From Halisarca cf. caerulea (taxonomy: Eukaryota > Porifera > Demospongiae > Chondrillida > Halisarcidae), in contig CAUJGJ010000214.1 in the NCBI GenBank assembly GCA_963170055.1, positions 146,001 through 210,000 on the forward strand: 64,000 bases of DNA, in the 5' to 3' direction. The notes beneath the pieces were generated by a model, which saw nothing but the letters and a program-made list of their open reading frames with translations, ran no database searches and was not told the origin of the DNA. Below, piece by piece: positions 10,094 to 21,559 of the stretch; the stretch's first letter is position 1; each line of letters opens with the position of its first letter. The translations under genes were made by a program, and so were the position numbers.

Positions 10094-12932
10094 GGACGTA
10101 GGAATTTGCATAGTGTGTACTCAGTCCAACTAAACTCTGTCTAGCTCTATACCTGTCTAGCCTTATGTATGTGTAGCCCTATGCTTGTAAAGCCCTAAGC
10201 CTGTCTTGCCCTATGCCCACCTAGCCCTGCATGTACCTGTTTCGCAACTTACCCTTGTTTCAAGTTTTGGAGGATCATATTTTGATAGTCTTGTTGCACA
10301 ACCCTGTGTCAATCCTACATCCTTTACCAATTTTAATGGTTTTATACACCTTAATACATCATGCACAGTATGCTAATAACTTTGCTTGGATGCATATTGC
10401 CAATGTGTGAGGTGACCAGGTGTTGGGGCTATCTCAGGATCGAAGCTGGAACTCCGAGATTATAGTGGTACTTTAATCCGTCCTGTGTACTGACTGCTAC
10501 CTGGAACACTTTTCTATCATTTGATTCAAACAGTTATGCTAGCCTTCAGGGAATTGCCCACAGTGGTGGGCAGTGGTTGGGCCCGACTAGCACTCATCTT
10601 AACCGACCAGGACCAGAGAATCCCGACCACTGCCAAATTTTGTTGTATACAATAAACAAAACTCAACTACACTGACTAAAATTTGTTGTATATACTAATA
10701 CCTGTTGAAAGCCCTGTGAAAGGCGAGATCTAAAAGCGTTCACAAAATCGTCAGATATGCAACTCGGGTGGGTTGGGAACTACACGTGGTCGTGCATTGT
10801 ATGCCATTTTGAGCACATGACTGACCAATCATACACGCTGGTGGCAGTTTAGATAAGTAATTTTCATAATAATTGTACATATTAACTAGTACTGTGATCA
10901 CTGATCATTCTGTGTGAGTCTTAGTTTTTTGCATATATTTCTAAAACTACAGCCTACAATCCTAGAATTAGGTAGCAACAATGTACGTAAACCAATTTCA
11001 CACTACTACTTGCACATTCTACATGTACATATGTGCGTATATATAAAGTTTTTTTTGGTGATCCCTTATTGAAGAATCCTGGGTACTTCCCTGAGCCTTG
11101 TTAGTGCTATACCGTATCTCCTATTGTATTGATCATGATCTTATAATAATGCAGTAACTGTAACAATGTGTACCAGGCAGTGATGATGATCTTAGCCTTT
11201 TAATGAACATTAGCCAAAACAAATATACTTAAAGACTGTGTTTGCAAAAGTTGTGCAATTACCACAAAAGTTAGTCTGACAGAAAGGCCATCATGATCTA
11301 CTCTAACAGTAAATATAAACCAGAAATAATACCACTCTTTCATAGTATCCACTTGTGTTAAACGACCACAGACACAATGTTTAGAATGTTGTTGCATGCA
11401 AATTTATTTGACAATGTAGAGAATGACCACCTCTTTAAACGTGACCAGCGACCAGCAAGTTTTGTCCCAAACTTTTTTGATTGATATGTACATTTTATAC
11501 TGGGTAGAACGACTTCTGCAAACAGCTTTTTTCTTGAATGTTGTGGTCCAGATGCATGCAGGTACAATCTTTGACCTATAGCAGCCTTAAACTACTCATA
11601 AACAAGGGAGTTGACCTTTTCCTTATACCTCTTTTATGTAAATTCTGCTTCTTATCTAGTGCATGGAGTACCTTTGTTGTAGTCTTGCTGGATTGCTTCT
11701 TTGTTTTTCACAATATTTTGGATTTTAGTCTTTCATACTCCAAAATCTTCAGATATATCATTGTCTTGCAAATAAACCTCTAGCAAAAGCTTCAAGTACC
11801 TTAGTTTATCCTGTCTGTCAAACTGAGTATTTTTTCTTGCCTGCTAATGCCATATTTGATAATCACTATTAACAGTATTATGGATAGATAGGGGCGTAGC
11901 CAGGATTATAACCAAGGTAAAATGTCAACATTGTCAGTATCATCCTTGTATGTCAGTATTGCTAGTATTCCCGTGGCAAGCAAACCATTCATGATTCTAA
12001 AATCCTCATCAGTAGTACTCCATATGTAGGATTGACACCGAAAAACATGGCCACCATACATTAGCGCCAATTTTGTTTTTGTCTGAAAACTAACGATACA
12101 GTACAGTTAGAAGCATTTAGAAGTGATATTGGTGCTTTTTAACACACTAGCTATAAGATGAAGTAGTTAAAACCCTTCATAGGCCAATTTCTTTAAAGAA
12201 CTTTGAAATTTTAGGCGAAAATGTATGGCTACGCAACACCAGTACCATTTTAAGATTATTCTTCTTGTCGTTTTTCCGAACCGAACTACAGGTCGCCACG
12301 AAGGGTCCAGAGGTCTCATCTTTCGCCAGTGAGCTATGATTGTTAGCGTAAAGCCTTTTGTAGGTTTTGAGGCCACACCTTCACTTCTAAAGCAAGAAAA
12401 AAAAATAATAGGCAACTCCCATACATTTGCTGGATCAGCCTTTTTCAGATCAGTGAAATGACTACGCGAGACTTGACATACGCGTACGTACACAAGGTCT
12501 GTACTAAGTCTTCGATGATCGTCGACTTCAGCACTCTTTTTGTTCGAGCATTTGTTTCTAGATGGGTCACATTGATATTAGTCAGGTAACTGCATAGATT
12601 CTAGTTTCTTTATCTTACAAGATTTGACCGTGTTCCTTCTCAACTGCAGTGGAAACCTATTCGAATGACCATTTCGCTATAAAAGGAAAAAAGCACGAAC
12701 AAGGGTGTATAAAAACTATTTAAAAATGGTAAAAGGATGTAGGATTGACACAGGATCATACAAAAAGCCATTATCAAAAAGGGATTCTCCAAGAACACTT
12801 GTAACAAGGGTAAGTTGCAAAACAGGTACAGGGCTAGGTGGGCAAAGGGCAGGACGGGCATAGGGCTAGACGGGTATAGGGCTAGAGAGAGTTTAGTTGG
12901 ACCGAGTGCACACTGTGCAAATTCCTACATCC
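10094..12932. mobile_element. 2.8-kb element with long inverted repeats and minisatellite arms
   Basis: The left arm (10094-10355) begins GGACGTAGGAATTTGCA and carries imperfect 16-bp units of CTAGCCCTATGCCTGT type. The right arm (about 12690-12932) is its inverted counterpart, with CATAGGGCTAGACGGG units and end GCAAATTCCTACATCC. Words inside the arms also pair, such as GTGTCAATCCTACATCC against GGATGTAGGATTGACAC. The 2.3-kb interior shows no transposase that I can recognise and may hold other insertions, for example CAGTGGTGGGC near 10559. It is probably a non-autonomous DNA transposon. Confidence 0.65.
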
Positions 12933-12988
12933 AGCACCACATGTGTACTGTACAATGTGCTGCACATTTGGGATGTAGGAATTTGCAC
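12915..12988. repeat. Terminal palindrome, 18-bp arms
   Basis: GTGCAAATTCCTACATCC at 12915-12932 is exactly inverted at 12971-12988 around a 38-nt loop. The outer arm repeats the element end of 10094-12932, so this is a second terminus or a short solo copy abutting it. A similar solo palindrome occurs at 41599-41720. Confidence 0.75.
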
Positions 12989-13074
12989 TGTTTTGAGGGG
13001 TTGAATCTAGAGCACGTCCAGTGAAATGGAAGGTAAACAGGAGAGCATATGCACGGCTAGTGACTGTTTGAAGA

Positions 13075-13819
13075 ATGGTTGAGGAAGATGGACAACAAAA
13101 TGATCCTGAAGAATAGGAAGATTCTTTTGTTTCTGATAATGCCCCTTGCCATCCTGACCTACATTTAAGGAGCACTATGCTGTGCTTCTTCCTAGCGAAT
13201 ATCATATCATGATTGTATGCAACCCTTGGACCAAGGAATCATTATAAGACCATGAAAGTTCACTACACAAAGCAACAATCAAGACACATTGTATGTCATA
13301 TGGATGATCCTTCTACAGTGTTTGAAGTAAGCAAATCAGTGAATGTTTGCATGTATAGCCAATTGGATATCTCAGGCCTGGAATGAAGTGTCTTCACAAA
13401 CCATTGCAAATTGCTTGCGTAAAAGTGGATTTGCAATCATCACTGGAATAGCCGAGAACTTGGAGCCAGAACCCCCTTAAGAAACTGACCTTCAAGTTGA
13501 AGAATTGCTGCAAACTGCTAATATCAATTATAGTACTGGAGATTTTGTAGCAGTTGATGACAGTCTAGACACATGTGACACTCTGGATGATAACTGGGAG
13601 CAGCAGTTGCTTGATAGAGTAAAACTTTAAGGGAATATGATTCAGTATGAGTGTGACACAGAGGAAACTGAAATAGAGCCAGTAACAGAAAGCAGTGTGC
13701 TTGCTTACAAGCAAGCTGTAAATTACTTGGACCTTTTGCACAGCTATGCTGTTCACCATAGCAACAGACAGCTAATTGACTTAATGATGCAGGCTGAAAC
13801 CATACTGTATTCTCTCTAA
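13075..13819 (+). pseudogene. Tigger/pogo-type (DDE_1) transposase remnant
   Basis: Translated blocks match the second half of pogo-superfamily transposases in order: ILLFLDNAPCHPD (second catalytic Asp block), then TMKVHYTKQQSRHIVCHMDD, AWNEVSSQTIANCLRKSGF, and a C-terminal tail ending in a stop at 13819. Several in-frame stops and frame changes (for example after NLEPEPP and before GNMIQYE) show decay. The N-terminal CENP-B-like DNA-binding region is missing, apparently replaced by the element ending near 12990. In an intact element this enzyme would catalyse cut-and-paste transposition at TA. Confidence 0.82.
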
Positions 13820-14452
13820 AAATTCATCACACCTTGTGTACACAGAATTCGTCATTTAAGGGTATTACAATGAGAATGGCATATGTCGCTTTAGCCGATG
13901 AGTATTTAGAATTTGTGATGAATCTTTAGAGAGGCGATGGAGGTTTAGAGAGAAATCTGTAGTCAGGTTGTATCAAAAAATGGCAGCTTGAGAATGGAAG
14001 GAATCAACTGCCATTTGAGGCTTTCATATCTATCAAGACATTTGGACACCTGCATTGACGATGAATTTATTGTGAAAGAGAAGAGGACAATGATTGGAAA
14101 AGCTATACTGCAGCTGTTTTGGAAAACCATGCAGGGTGATATTTGAGGCCATGCATGATCTTCCGGGATAAATTCTGCGTATGTCTTCACTGTTTTTCGT
14201 CACGGTGAAACTGTTCATGGTAAAGTTACTGAAAAAGTATTTGGCAACAGCAGGCTATATTGTATATACTGCGAGTAATAAGGAATTTCAGCTGTTCAGC
14301 TCTCTGGCAGCCTGTATGACAAAATTTTACAATTGCATCTGGCTGGTGATGAATGATTAGAGATAGTTTGCAAGAACCATGAATGACTTTCCTACTAAAA
14401 ATTCGGTACATGACGAATTTTAGGAGCGACAAATTTTAGAGAGAATGCGGTA
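13806..14452. mobile_element. MITE with CTCTCTAAAA ends
   Basis: ATTCTCTCTAAAAATTCATC at the left is inverted as AGCGACAAATTTTAGAGAGA near 14427-14446, with a second pairing of AATTCGTCATTTAAG with CATGACGAATTTTAG. It abuts the Tigger coding tail and may be its terminal region or an independent insertion. No coding sequence. Confidence 0.5.
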
Positions 14453-14947
14453 GTTCAAAAATGTTACTGCTAATCAAACAAAAGCATGATGCAACGTCAC
14501 TTCATTCGTTTTTCACCACTAAATCTGGCTCTGCAACACGTTAGGGTACAGTAGCCAGTAACGTACCAGTATTTGACAAATGTATTTTCAGTTGGTATGC
14601 ATATACGAATAGCTGGCAAAGGAAGAAGCAATTTAACGTATACTGTAGTTTCTATGAAACCTAGAGAACTAAATGAATCATTGACTGAATTAATTAAGGT
14701 TGTTGTTGTAGCTGAGATTGATCAGGGTTGTTGATGACTTGGGATTCAGGCTGACTGCATGCACTTGGTGTATTAATTGCAGTATGCAGAAACGAATGCA
14801 ATTGTTATATCATTATTAATATTCAAGTCACAGAGTAGTAATAATAATAATAATAATAAACAAGGCCTTGGACACAGGATTAACCCCAGCTGAACTTCTT
14901 TATTAAGTTTGTGTTTCAGATTCATTTAGCTAGTTTTCTTTGCGTAG

Positions 14948-14989
14948 CATGAAATTGAACAATTGAGAGCACAGATGGAGGCAGACCAG
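14948..14989 (+). CDS. Coiled-coil micro-exon 1 of the kinase gene
   Basis: Acceptor TTTTCTTTGCGTAG and donor GTATGT bound 42 nt that read HEIEQLRAQMEADQ in phase 0. This is exactly two heptads with I, L, Q and M at core-like positions. Strand and phase match the donor at 5378, so it can splice directly after the kinase exon, 9.6 kb upstream. Membership of the kinase gene is inference. Confidence 0.72.
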
Positions 14990-15037
14990 GTATGTAGAAT
15001 ACATATAATTATGTGTTCATGTATGCTTCATGCTTCA

Positions 15038-15040
<3 letters not shown>

Positions 15041-15099
<59 letters not shown>
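15041..15099. repeat. (GT)n microsatellite
   Basis: Pure GT tract of about 59 bp in the intron just after the exon at 14948. Confidence 0.95.
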
Positions 15100-15100
<1 letters not shown>

Positions 15101-15202
15101 ACGTGTGCAGTGTTTATAACTGAGCATGTGCTATATACTTGGATTGTGTTTTTTGTAGGAATATAATCATATTGCATCTGCTATTAGCTTGTCGTGTAGA
15201 AT

Positions 15203-15760
15203 CAGGGGTGTAGGAAGCATTTTGAAAGTGGGGAGGCCATACATGCAAGGGGTATATAGTTGTACTATATGTGCCGTGGCCTCATTTGCATAATATATGT
15301 GTGGGTAAAATAACAGTACAATCGAAATTGCTATCATAAATTACAGCAAATACTATAATGTAAAGCCACAAATTGTCTATGAAAGTATTCATTTATTTAT
15401 TAATCACTATGAAGGTCCCAAATAGTATCTACTGTGATTAGGAGTGACCTTTTGTTAGTGTTGATTTAGCTGCAAAACCCTGCAAACAGGGCTGCCTTTT
15501 ATGATTGGGTCAAGGACTTGAGTAAAGTGATGTCATTTTCTTTACCCCACGTGATAATTAGGTCATTTTAAACATGGCGTCCGCGATCACGCGAAGATAC
15601 TATTTCGATATTCTACTTATATTCCATGATTCACAGAACATTTTGAAATCGAATTAAAGGGTATAATTACTACTTTGACATCTACCAAAACAATTATTGG
15701 TCATAGTTAAAAAGTGGAATGGCCATGACCACTGCCGTCGCTGCCCTTCCTATGGCCCTG
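15203..15760. mobile_element. MITE, CAGGGGTGTAGGAAG ends, 5-bp TSD
   Basis: CAGGGGTGTAGGAAG at the left pairs with the right end CTTCCTATGGCCCTG. The flanks carry the direct repeat AGAAT (15198-15202 and 15761-15765). It is 558 bp and non-coding. The ends match the element at 61412-61845, which also has a 5-bp duplication. Confidence 0.78.
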
Positions 15761-15872
15761 AGAATTATGACATTTGATTGTACAGGGTACAGTAGAACCT
15801 GTAATTCGACAGTGATGAGGTTTAGAAAGAAATGTTGGATTGTAGAGGTCGCTGGATAACCTTGGCATTTAA

Positions 15873-16794
15873 ACCTTTACCAGTCACGAGCCACTTGAGT
15901 GGCTCACCTAGCTCACAGTCATGTGCTATGAAATTTCAGTATTTTATATTATTTGTACATAGTTCAAATCTATATTGTCTGTGCATGTCTTTAGTATAGT
16001 TTGGAGCCAAAATGATCTGAATAGCTACAGTTTTAGCAGTTTAAATTGGCTCATATACAGAAGCATGAGGAAGTTATATACAGAAAAAGGTGAAAGACGC
16101 ACGAATTAAATGGCTACTGCTGGCTGTGCCTGCAGGTTGTTTTTGCCATTTCTGCATTGTTTGGCCTTTCCATGGTAGATATTGAAATATAGTGCAGTAT
16201 GAAGGTGCATGGACTTCTTTGAGAAAGGGATGTGATGGAAAATAGTACATTTCACCTCTGTTGTCAAGTTTCAAACATTGCATTGTCAAGCTTAGCCGTA
16301 TAAATGTGACAGAAACCACCTCTTACGATAGTGAATTTAAGGGGAGAGATGCAGAGCCAGATGGATGTACAGGTCATTTTCCTTTGTGCATGTACATACT
16401 TTCTTGTATTGTTGAGTGTAAATCAGAATTTGATGATAAGGATTTATTTAATCACTTTTATTGCATGAATAGGACTACAAGAAGTGCTTGGCCTAAGATC
16501 AAGGAGATTATTGAGTGTAAAAAGAAGTTAAAATTACTGATTTGTACAGAAAACTTTGCGCAAGGTAGTGCACTACCTTTATGGAAGGATTTCTCAACAA
16601 TAGAGTGTAGGGAGAGGATGGCTAATGTACAAATCGATAGCTAAGAAGTAAATCATTCAATTTGAAATAAAATACTTAGAAAGGGTCTTTGAATGATATT
16701 TGTTGATTTACAACCGTTTAAAATCTTTGTGCTACTTAAGTGGCTTGTGACCATGAGGGGCATGATGAAATAGTGCGATGTGACTGGTGAAGGG
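15873..16794. mobile_element. TTAA-flanked piggyBac-like element
   Basis: ACCTTTACCAGTCACGAGCC at the left pairs with the right end GTGACTGGTGAAGGG, and TTAA lies exactly outside both ends (15869-15872, 16795-16798). TTAA duplication and CCYT-type ends are the hallmark of piggyBac-like (or Kolobok) elements. A subterminal perfect palindrome, GAGCCACTTGAGTGGCTC, lies at 15888-15905. Its size of 0.92 kb is too small for a full transposase, so it is non-autonomous. Confidence 0.75.
16261..16644 (+). CDS. Unrecognised ORF inside the TTAA element
   Basis: 127 codons from an ATG to a stop, lying wholly inside the piggyBac-like element. The product is cysteine-containing (LCMYILSCIVECKSEFDD) with a Lys-rich middle. 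I do not recognise a family and see no piggyBac catalytic Asp motifs. It may be a degraded fragment of a transposon protein or chance. Low support. Confidence 0.25.
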   Translation: MSSFKHCIVKLSRINVTETTSYDSEFKGRDAEPDGCTGHFPLCMYILSCIVECKSEFDDKDLFNHFYCMNRTTRSAWPKIKEIIECKKKLKLLICTENFAQGSALPLWKDFSTIECRERMANVQIDS

Positions 16795-17212
16795 TTAAAT
16801 CATTCACTAGCATATGATAATGTACGTATGCCTTATATATGATGTGCCATCCTTGAGGGTATATACACAAGTTTGTTGGTTTGAATTTTTTGATTCCGTG
16901 TATTAAGCGCAAATGCTTTTGTCTGTAGAATAGGCCCATGGAGGGGGTGATAATATAGTATGTCCTCATATGGGAAAGGAAAGAATAGAGAGGCCTGCCC
17001 ACCTATTTTGTCAATTTGGCCTCTATAATCCTCTGATGGCTTGACAGCACAATGTACAAAATGTCAACCTCCCAGTATACTGAAAAACTGTTTTAAATTT
17101 TAAGGATTTCGATAAAATTTCATCCAAATTGCTTTCTTAAATCATTAATCATTCTTCTGTGCCTAGGAACTGTTACTGATCTAACAAGTTTGAGCTTGAG
17201 TTTATCCTTATA

Positions 17213-18192
17213 CCCCGTTTACACTAGCCCAGTTTAAGTGGGCCAGTCCAGTTATGACCTCATTAGTCTAGTTGGCCCAGGTCAAATTCATTAATGTAAA
17301 CAGAGACTGGGCCAACCACAAGTGGACTGGGCCGACTGGACTTGGCCTACTTCATTGAAGTGGGCCAGGCCCAGTCAGCCCAGTTGGCCCAGTGGAAAAT
17401 GTGCAGTGTAAACAGGGCTGGGCAAGATGTCCATCCACTTTGTGACTTTAGAGGCTTTTTCTTATGATTTAAAAGATCTAGACAGGCTTCCTCTTTATGA
17501 TTTAAAAGAGCTAAAGTAATAACAGACGATAGAGGGGTGGCTAGAGGTGCTTTCTATTTGCAGTTGAGCTGTAATGAGGCTTCCTAATGCTACTTGGCAT
17601 CTATAAAGGTTCCATGCTATATAATCTATGCAAGCTGTATAGTGTCAACGTTTGGATGTTGTGAGTAGTATAATGACTAATTGGAGTGATGATGAAGTAT
17701 TTAGGCTTATTTCCATATGGTCCGAAGAGGAAATTCAAGCATTGCTTGACAGTAACCGAAGGAACCAGTCAATATTTGAGAGAATAGCCAGGGAAATGGC
17801 CACTGTAGGGTTTAGCAAGACAGCTGCTCAATGCAAGGATAAAATCAAAAAGCTAAAAAACAAGTACAAAAAACTTAAAGATGGCCATGATGTCTCCGGG
17901 AATAACTGACAAAACTGGACATTTACGATAAAATGGATGAAGTTCTTGGTACAAGGCACTCAGTCCAACCCCCTGTCACCATAGACACTGACCAGTGATG
18001 TCTTATTATATTCACTAACAGTAATTATATTCATGATCGTGAATATGATTACACAGTAATGAATATCATTTCCATGGGCACAGGTCCTGTTAACAAAATT
18101 GTGTGTGTAAACAGGGCCAGCAAAACCACAGAAAGTGGGCCAAGACCAGTTCCTGTGGTTTTTGCACCTCAACTGGGCCAGTGTAAACGGGG
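17213..18192. mobile_element. TIR element CCCCGTTTACACT carrying a Myb-like ORF
   Basis: CCCCGTTTACACTAGCCCAG at the left pairs with CTGGGCCAGTGTAAACGGGG at the right, and TA lies outside both ends. The arms contain repeated GGGCCAGT/CCCAGTTGGCC words for some 180 bp. The element is 980 bp. The combination of this TIR with a Myb/SANT-like protein recalls PIF/Harbinger or related groups, but the apparent duplication is TA rather than the usual 3-bp TWA, so the class is left open. Confidence 0.75.
17652..17909 (+). CDS. Myb/SANT-like (trihelix) DNA-binding protein
   Basis: 85-codon reading frame. The product from WSDDEVFRLISIWSEEEIQ through IARE, FSKTAAQCKDKIKKLKNKY matches the trihelix/MADF-like Myb_DNA-bind_4 pattern: a first-helix Trp, then the IA..M....FSKTAAQC..KIK.LK..YKK stretch. 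It ends soon after the domain, so it is a stand-alone DNA-binding domain or the first exon of a longer protein. It lies inside the TIR element at 17213-18192, implying a transposon accessory protein that binds the element's ends. PIF/Harbinger elements encode a comparable second protein. A domesticated host exon is less likely given the location. Confidence 0.68.
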   Translation: MDVVSSIMTNWSDDEVFRLISIWSEEEIQALLDSNRRNQSIFERIAREMATVGFSKTAAQCKDKIKKLKNKYKKLKDGHDVSGNN

Positions 18193-18479
18193 TATTAGAG
18201 ATAGTTGTGTATGACCTCCTCTTGATCAAGGCAGCCATTTTCCATATGGAAATCCAGATTATGTGGAAGAAATTTTGATGGAAGGGATGAAAAATATGGT
18301 GCCAGATTACGGGGTTTTCCATATTGCAGATATGTTTTACATGCTAATATGTTCTGTTGCACATTTTTTTGTCGGATTATGCCTAACTTCGGATTACAAA
18401 GGAGTTTTAGGAGGATTAAGCAGGTTCCACTGTATTTATAATCTCCTGTGTCCTACAGTCAAAGGATGCTAATAGCAGA

Positions 18480-18720
18480 TCAGATCCTCATGCGATCTTT
18501 CACTAGTGTGCTATAAGGCCGGCGTTTTGGGGAATTCCAACCCTCATCAGTGACACTGGGTGACATCTTCTGATGGCCAGGACCCAACTGAATAGCTGAG
18601 GAGGATTGGCTACGCTGAGGACCAATGAAATCACTTCTTTGATCTGCTGAAAATAGTTATTCACAATGGTAGGAAATGACAAAATCTAGAATTGCCATAA
18701 CCAGAAAAACCCCTGTAGTA
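18480..18720. repeat. Dispersed repeat related to 59165-59335
   Basis: GTGCTATAAGGCC, GGGAATTCCA, ATCAGT and CACTGGG occur in the same order and spacing near 18508-18568 and 59207-59258. A small shared interspersed repeat; ends not determined. Confidence 0.5.
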
Positions 18721-18850
18721 GACTGTATCTTGGTTCTAAAACTTTGAGCTAGGTCTGTTGTCTCTGGGCCGTGAATACAATGGAACTAAAAAAGAATACT
18801 CCAGCCACATGTGTGTGGCAGCCCAACAACACTTCTTAGACTAATAATAA

Positions 18851-18897
18851 TCCTGGTTATGAAGGACTGTGATTATTACTGTCCTTCATAACCAGGA
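18851..18897. repeat. Perfect 17-bp inverted repeat
   Basis: TCCTGGTTATGAAGGAC at 18851-18867 is exactly inverted at 18881-18897 around a 13-nt AT-rich loop. Seen directly; it could be a cruciform or RNA hairpin or a tiny foldback element. Confidence 0.85.
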
Positions 18898-18989
18898 CTA
18901 TAATGTCACTATGTTATTGAAGTCGAAGAAAAATCACTTTGGTGGACCTCAAGATGTCTTAAAATCATACTGAAGGCTACATTTATTTT

Positions 18990-19520
18990 ATCGGTCGTAA
19001 ACATGCACACCCCAATTTTTTCGTTGTATACACAAGGTATAAACAACAGAAACAAATGGATAGAATGCTACAGCAGCAACTCTAATGTACTTTTCCGGAG
19101 TTCGATTGTTAGTAAGTCACTTTTCAAATGGGAAATATGAGGATTATCTAAACCATAGAGAAGAAGCTTAAATCATAAAGACGGACTTCTAAACAAATGT
19201 GAAGTCCTATGATATCTACCTAGAAAGATTCCAAGGATCAGTGTCTAACTTTTCACTGTGGGGGATTTCGAAATACTACATTGTTCCTGAGATGTACAGT
19301 TTTTGTAGTTTTTGGAGAGAATGAAATTACGAACGCATAAAATGAAAGGTAGGTGCTATTATTATAACCCCCCCACAGTGAAAAGTATATAAGTCTTATC
19401 TTTTGTTAAGAAGCATACAAACTTTCAAAGCTAAAGATTACCGTTTGCAATTCCGCCTATTGGAAAGAAAACTGGTTGTCCAAAACACTCGTCTGCCATT
19501 GTCGGTCACAGGGATGTCAG
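18990..19520. repeat. Degenerate relative of the 38949/40756 MITE interior
   Basis: GTCGTAAACATGCACACCCC...TTTTTTCG, TCTAACTTTTCACTG and TCCTGAGATGTACAG...TTTTTG parallel the interior of the copies at 38949 and 40756. The CGCAGG ends are not evident. Confidence 0.4.
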
Positions 19521-19682
19521 GTGATTACTATCCATAAACCTATCATAATTTGAAAGTATGCAGATCTCCATACAGTATATAAGGCTTTAGTCAATTCAGT
19601 GTAGTTAGACAAAAAGGAGCAAAGTGCATGCAATCATTCAAAAAACATGAAGATCTGGATTTTCTATGATTTGAATATGTGT

Positions 19683-20052
19683 ATACCATACAGCAGGTAA
19701 GTTTCGCAGGGTAAAACTTTCGAGAATTCCGTAAATAGGTAGGCATTCATGAAACTTTTGCTTTGCGAAAAAGCTCTGGAATTGTTTGCACACAATAGAA
19801 GGATGCCTAATTTCCTTATAACATGATAGCTTCTGATCTTGGACTGAAAAACATAAACTACAACTTAAATTCCTCAGCAATCATCTTTGTTGGCAATTGT
19901 GAAGAACTCAAACATCTGCTGTGGAAACGATTCCATAAGCACCTAGGCTATTTGTAAAGCAGTCATGGATTCATGAGAGTTTTAGTGGAAAAATTCATGA
20001 ATAGCACGATTTGTGAAAGTTTTACCCTGAGAAACTTTCCTGCCATACAGTA
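19683..20052. mobile_element. MITE with GCAGGGTAAAACTTTC ends
   Basis: TACCATACAGCAGGTAAGTT followed by TCGCAGGGTAAAACTTTC pairs with the right end GAAAGTTTTACCCTGAG...CCTGCCATACAGTA. It is about 370 bp and non-coding, and related by its subterminal AACTTTC word to the element at 5795. Confidence 0.72.
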
Positions 20053-20059
20053 TTCTACT

Positions 20060-20770
20060 TGCCTTGCTAGATAATCAAAAAGCATTGTGAATAGTCATGC
20101 ACTCTGCTCCTGACCACAGCTTGATGATGAAATGCTTTTTTTTCATGTGAAGCCACAGAAACGCCTCTCAGCTGTTTGATGTGCACATAACTTATCTGTG
20201 TATGCTACAGTTTGCTCTGGGCATAGTGTTGTAATCGAGTATTTTCTCGCAATTGGTTATTTTAAATTGTGTGTCTATGCCAAAATTTGGCTGGTTGAGA
20301 TACTGTATAGTAAGAAACTCTGGCAAGAGTTTTAAATTGGAACTTTGGTGATTTTGTAGAAGAATGCCAAATATACACTCATCAATGCTATAATCATTAC
20401 AGAACCTATGTTATCCAGCTATATGCCTGTTTACCCCTGTGCCCATCTAGCCCTATGTATGTCGGACTCCCATCCTGTTCCTTGTTTCACTGTTTTTTTT
20501 GCAAATTAATATTAGAGTAATGGTAGTATAGTAGTGGGCTAATATATAATGTTATGTGTATGTGGTATCATAGATGTCTATTAATAATTACAAGGTAATA
20601 CTATTTAATAGTAAGTAGTAGACGATATGTACGTATGTGGTATCCTAGGCATCAGTATGAAACACATGCAGTGCAGTGATATAAGGAGGTGCAGATAGAT
20701 ATGTGGTATTATGTATTATACTTTGGTGGTGTATTATGTATGTACTTTGCATGTAATAAAATTAATGATC
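20060..20770. other. No gene; minisatellite trace
   Basis: AT-rich intron. Near 20420-20470 there is a short trace of the CTAGCCCTATG minisatellite seen at 10136, 12826, 40655, 42340 and 62410. Nothing else is recognised. Confidence 0.4.
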
Positions 20771-20772
20771 AT

Positions 20773-21545
20773 TGCAGGTGTGACATGTCCACATGTGAGC
20801 AGGGCTCAAAATGGCTACCCTTAAGTCGGCAGAAAGTACCCCCCCCTTTTCTTCCGTTTAGTGTGCTTATTGAGCACTTTGTCAACAAGCATATAAAACA
20901 TTGATAAAACTATTTTATGCTACAGAAGTTTACTTAACTTTAGTTGTTGTCACTGCTTTGAAAATCCGAAAAACGACCACCGATTTGGACCTTAGAAATA
21001 GGTTTAGTGCAAAACCCGTTCATATAACCATGCTTTGGAGCAGCCACACTTTGTTAAGAACCTTCCAACATGAATATCTAATTTTCACCACGTTAAAATG
21101 TTGTTTTTAACACAAAGTGAAACCACAAACTTGGGGAAATGTTGCATGGGAATAGGACAAGCTATCAAATTTGTCAGCCAATGGTGAAATTTAGCTTTAC
21201 CCGTATCATGATCCAACTCCTGCAACATGGCTCCTCCACACAAATGTTTAGATGACTGGGTTTCTCAGTTATTGAAGAGTCTCTCTCATGGTTTGTCACA
21301 ACTTAAGGCTGTCATGTGATTTAATGACATCATCAACCAAAGATAACGATTGATGAAATTGAAACTTCTCCCAATACAAAAACAAATATATCAACATATT
21401 AAGAATGTCTAAAACACACTATGTGTAGACCAATATACAAGAATGCCTATAATGTAATATCTTTCAGGAAACTTTATAAAATACACATGACTAATGTGTG
21501 CATTTTTAAATTAGTAGAATGAGTTATTATTCAAATTCCTGATGT
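20773..21545. mobile_element. CGCAGGT-family copy, one end degraded
   Basis: TGCAGGTGTGACATGTCC with dyad ACATGT-CC-ACATGT and AAAATGGC is the left end. The body is an inverted copy of 48747-49625 (TCTCTCTCATGG, GACATCATCAACCAAAGATA and ACACATGACTAATGTGTGCA all have counterparts). The right end after about 21540 no longer matches. Confidence 0.7.
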
Positions 21546-21559
21546 CATGTAACTGCCAT

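Noticed and set aside
12167..12493. 108-codon minus-strand frame
   Set aside because: Lies inside a repeat-bounded element, no motif, no similarity that I recognise.
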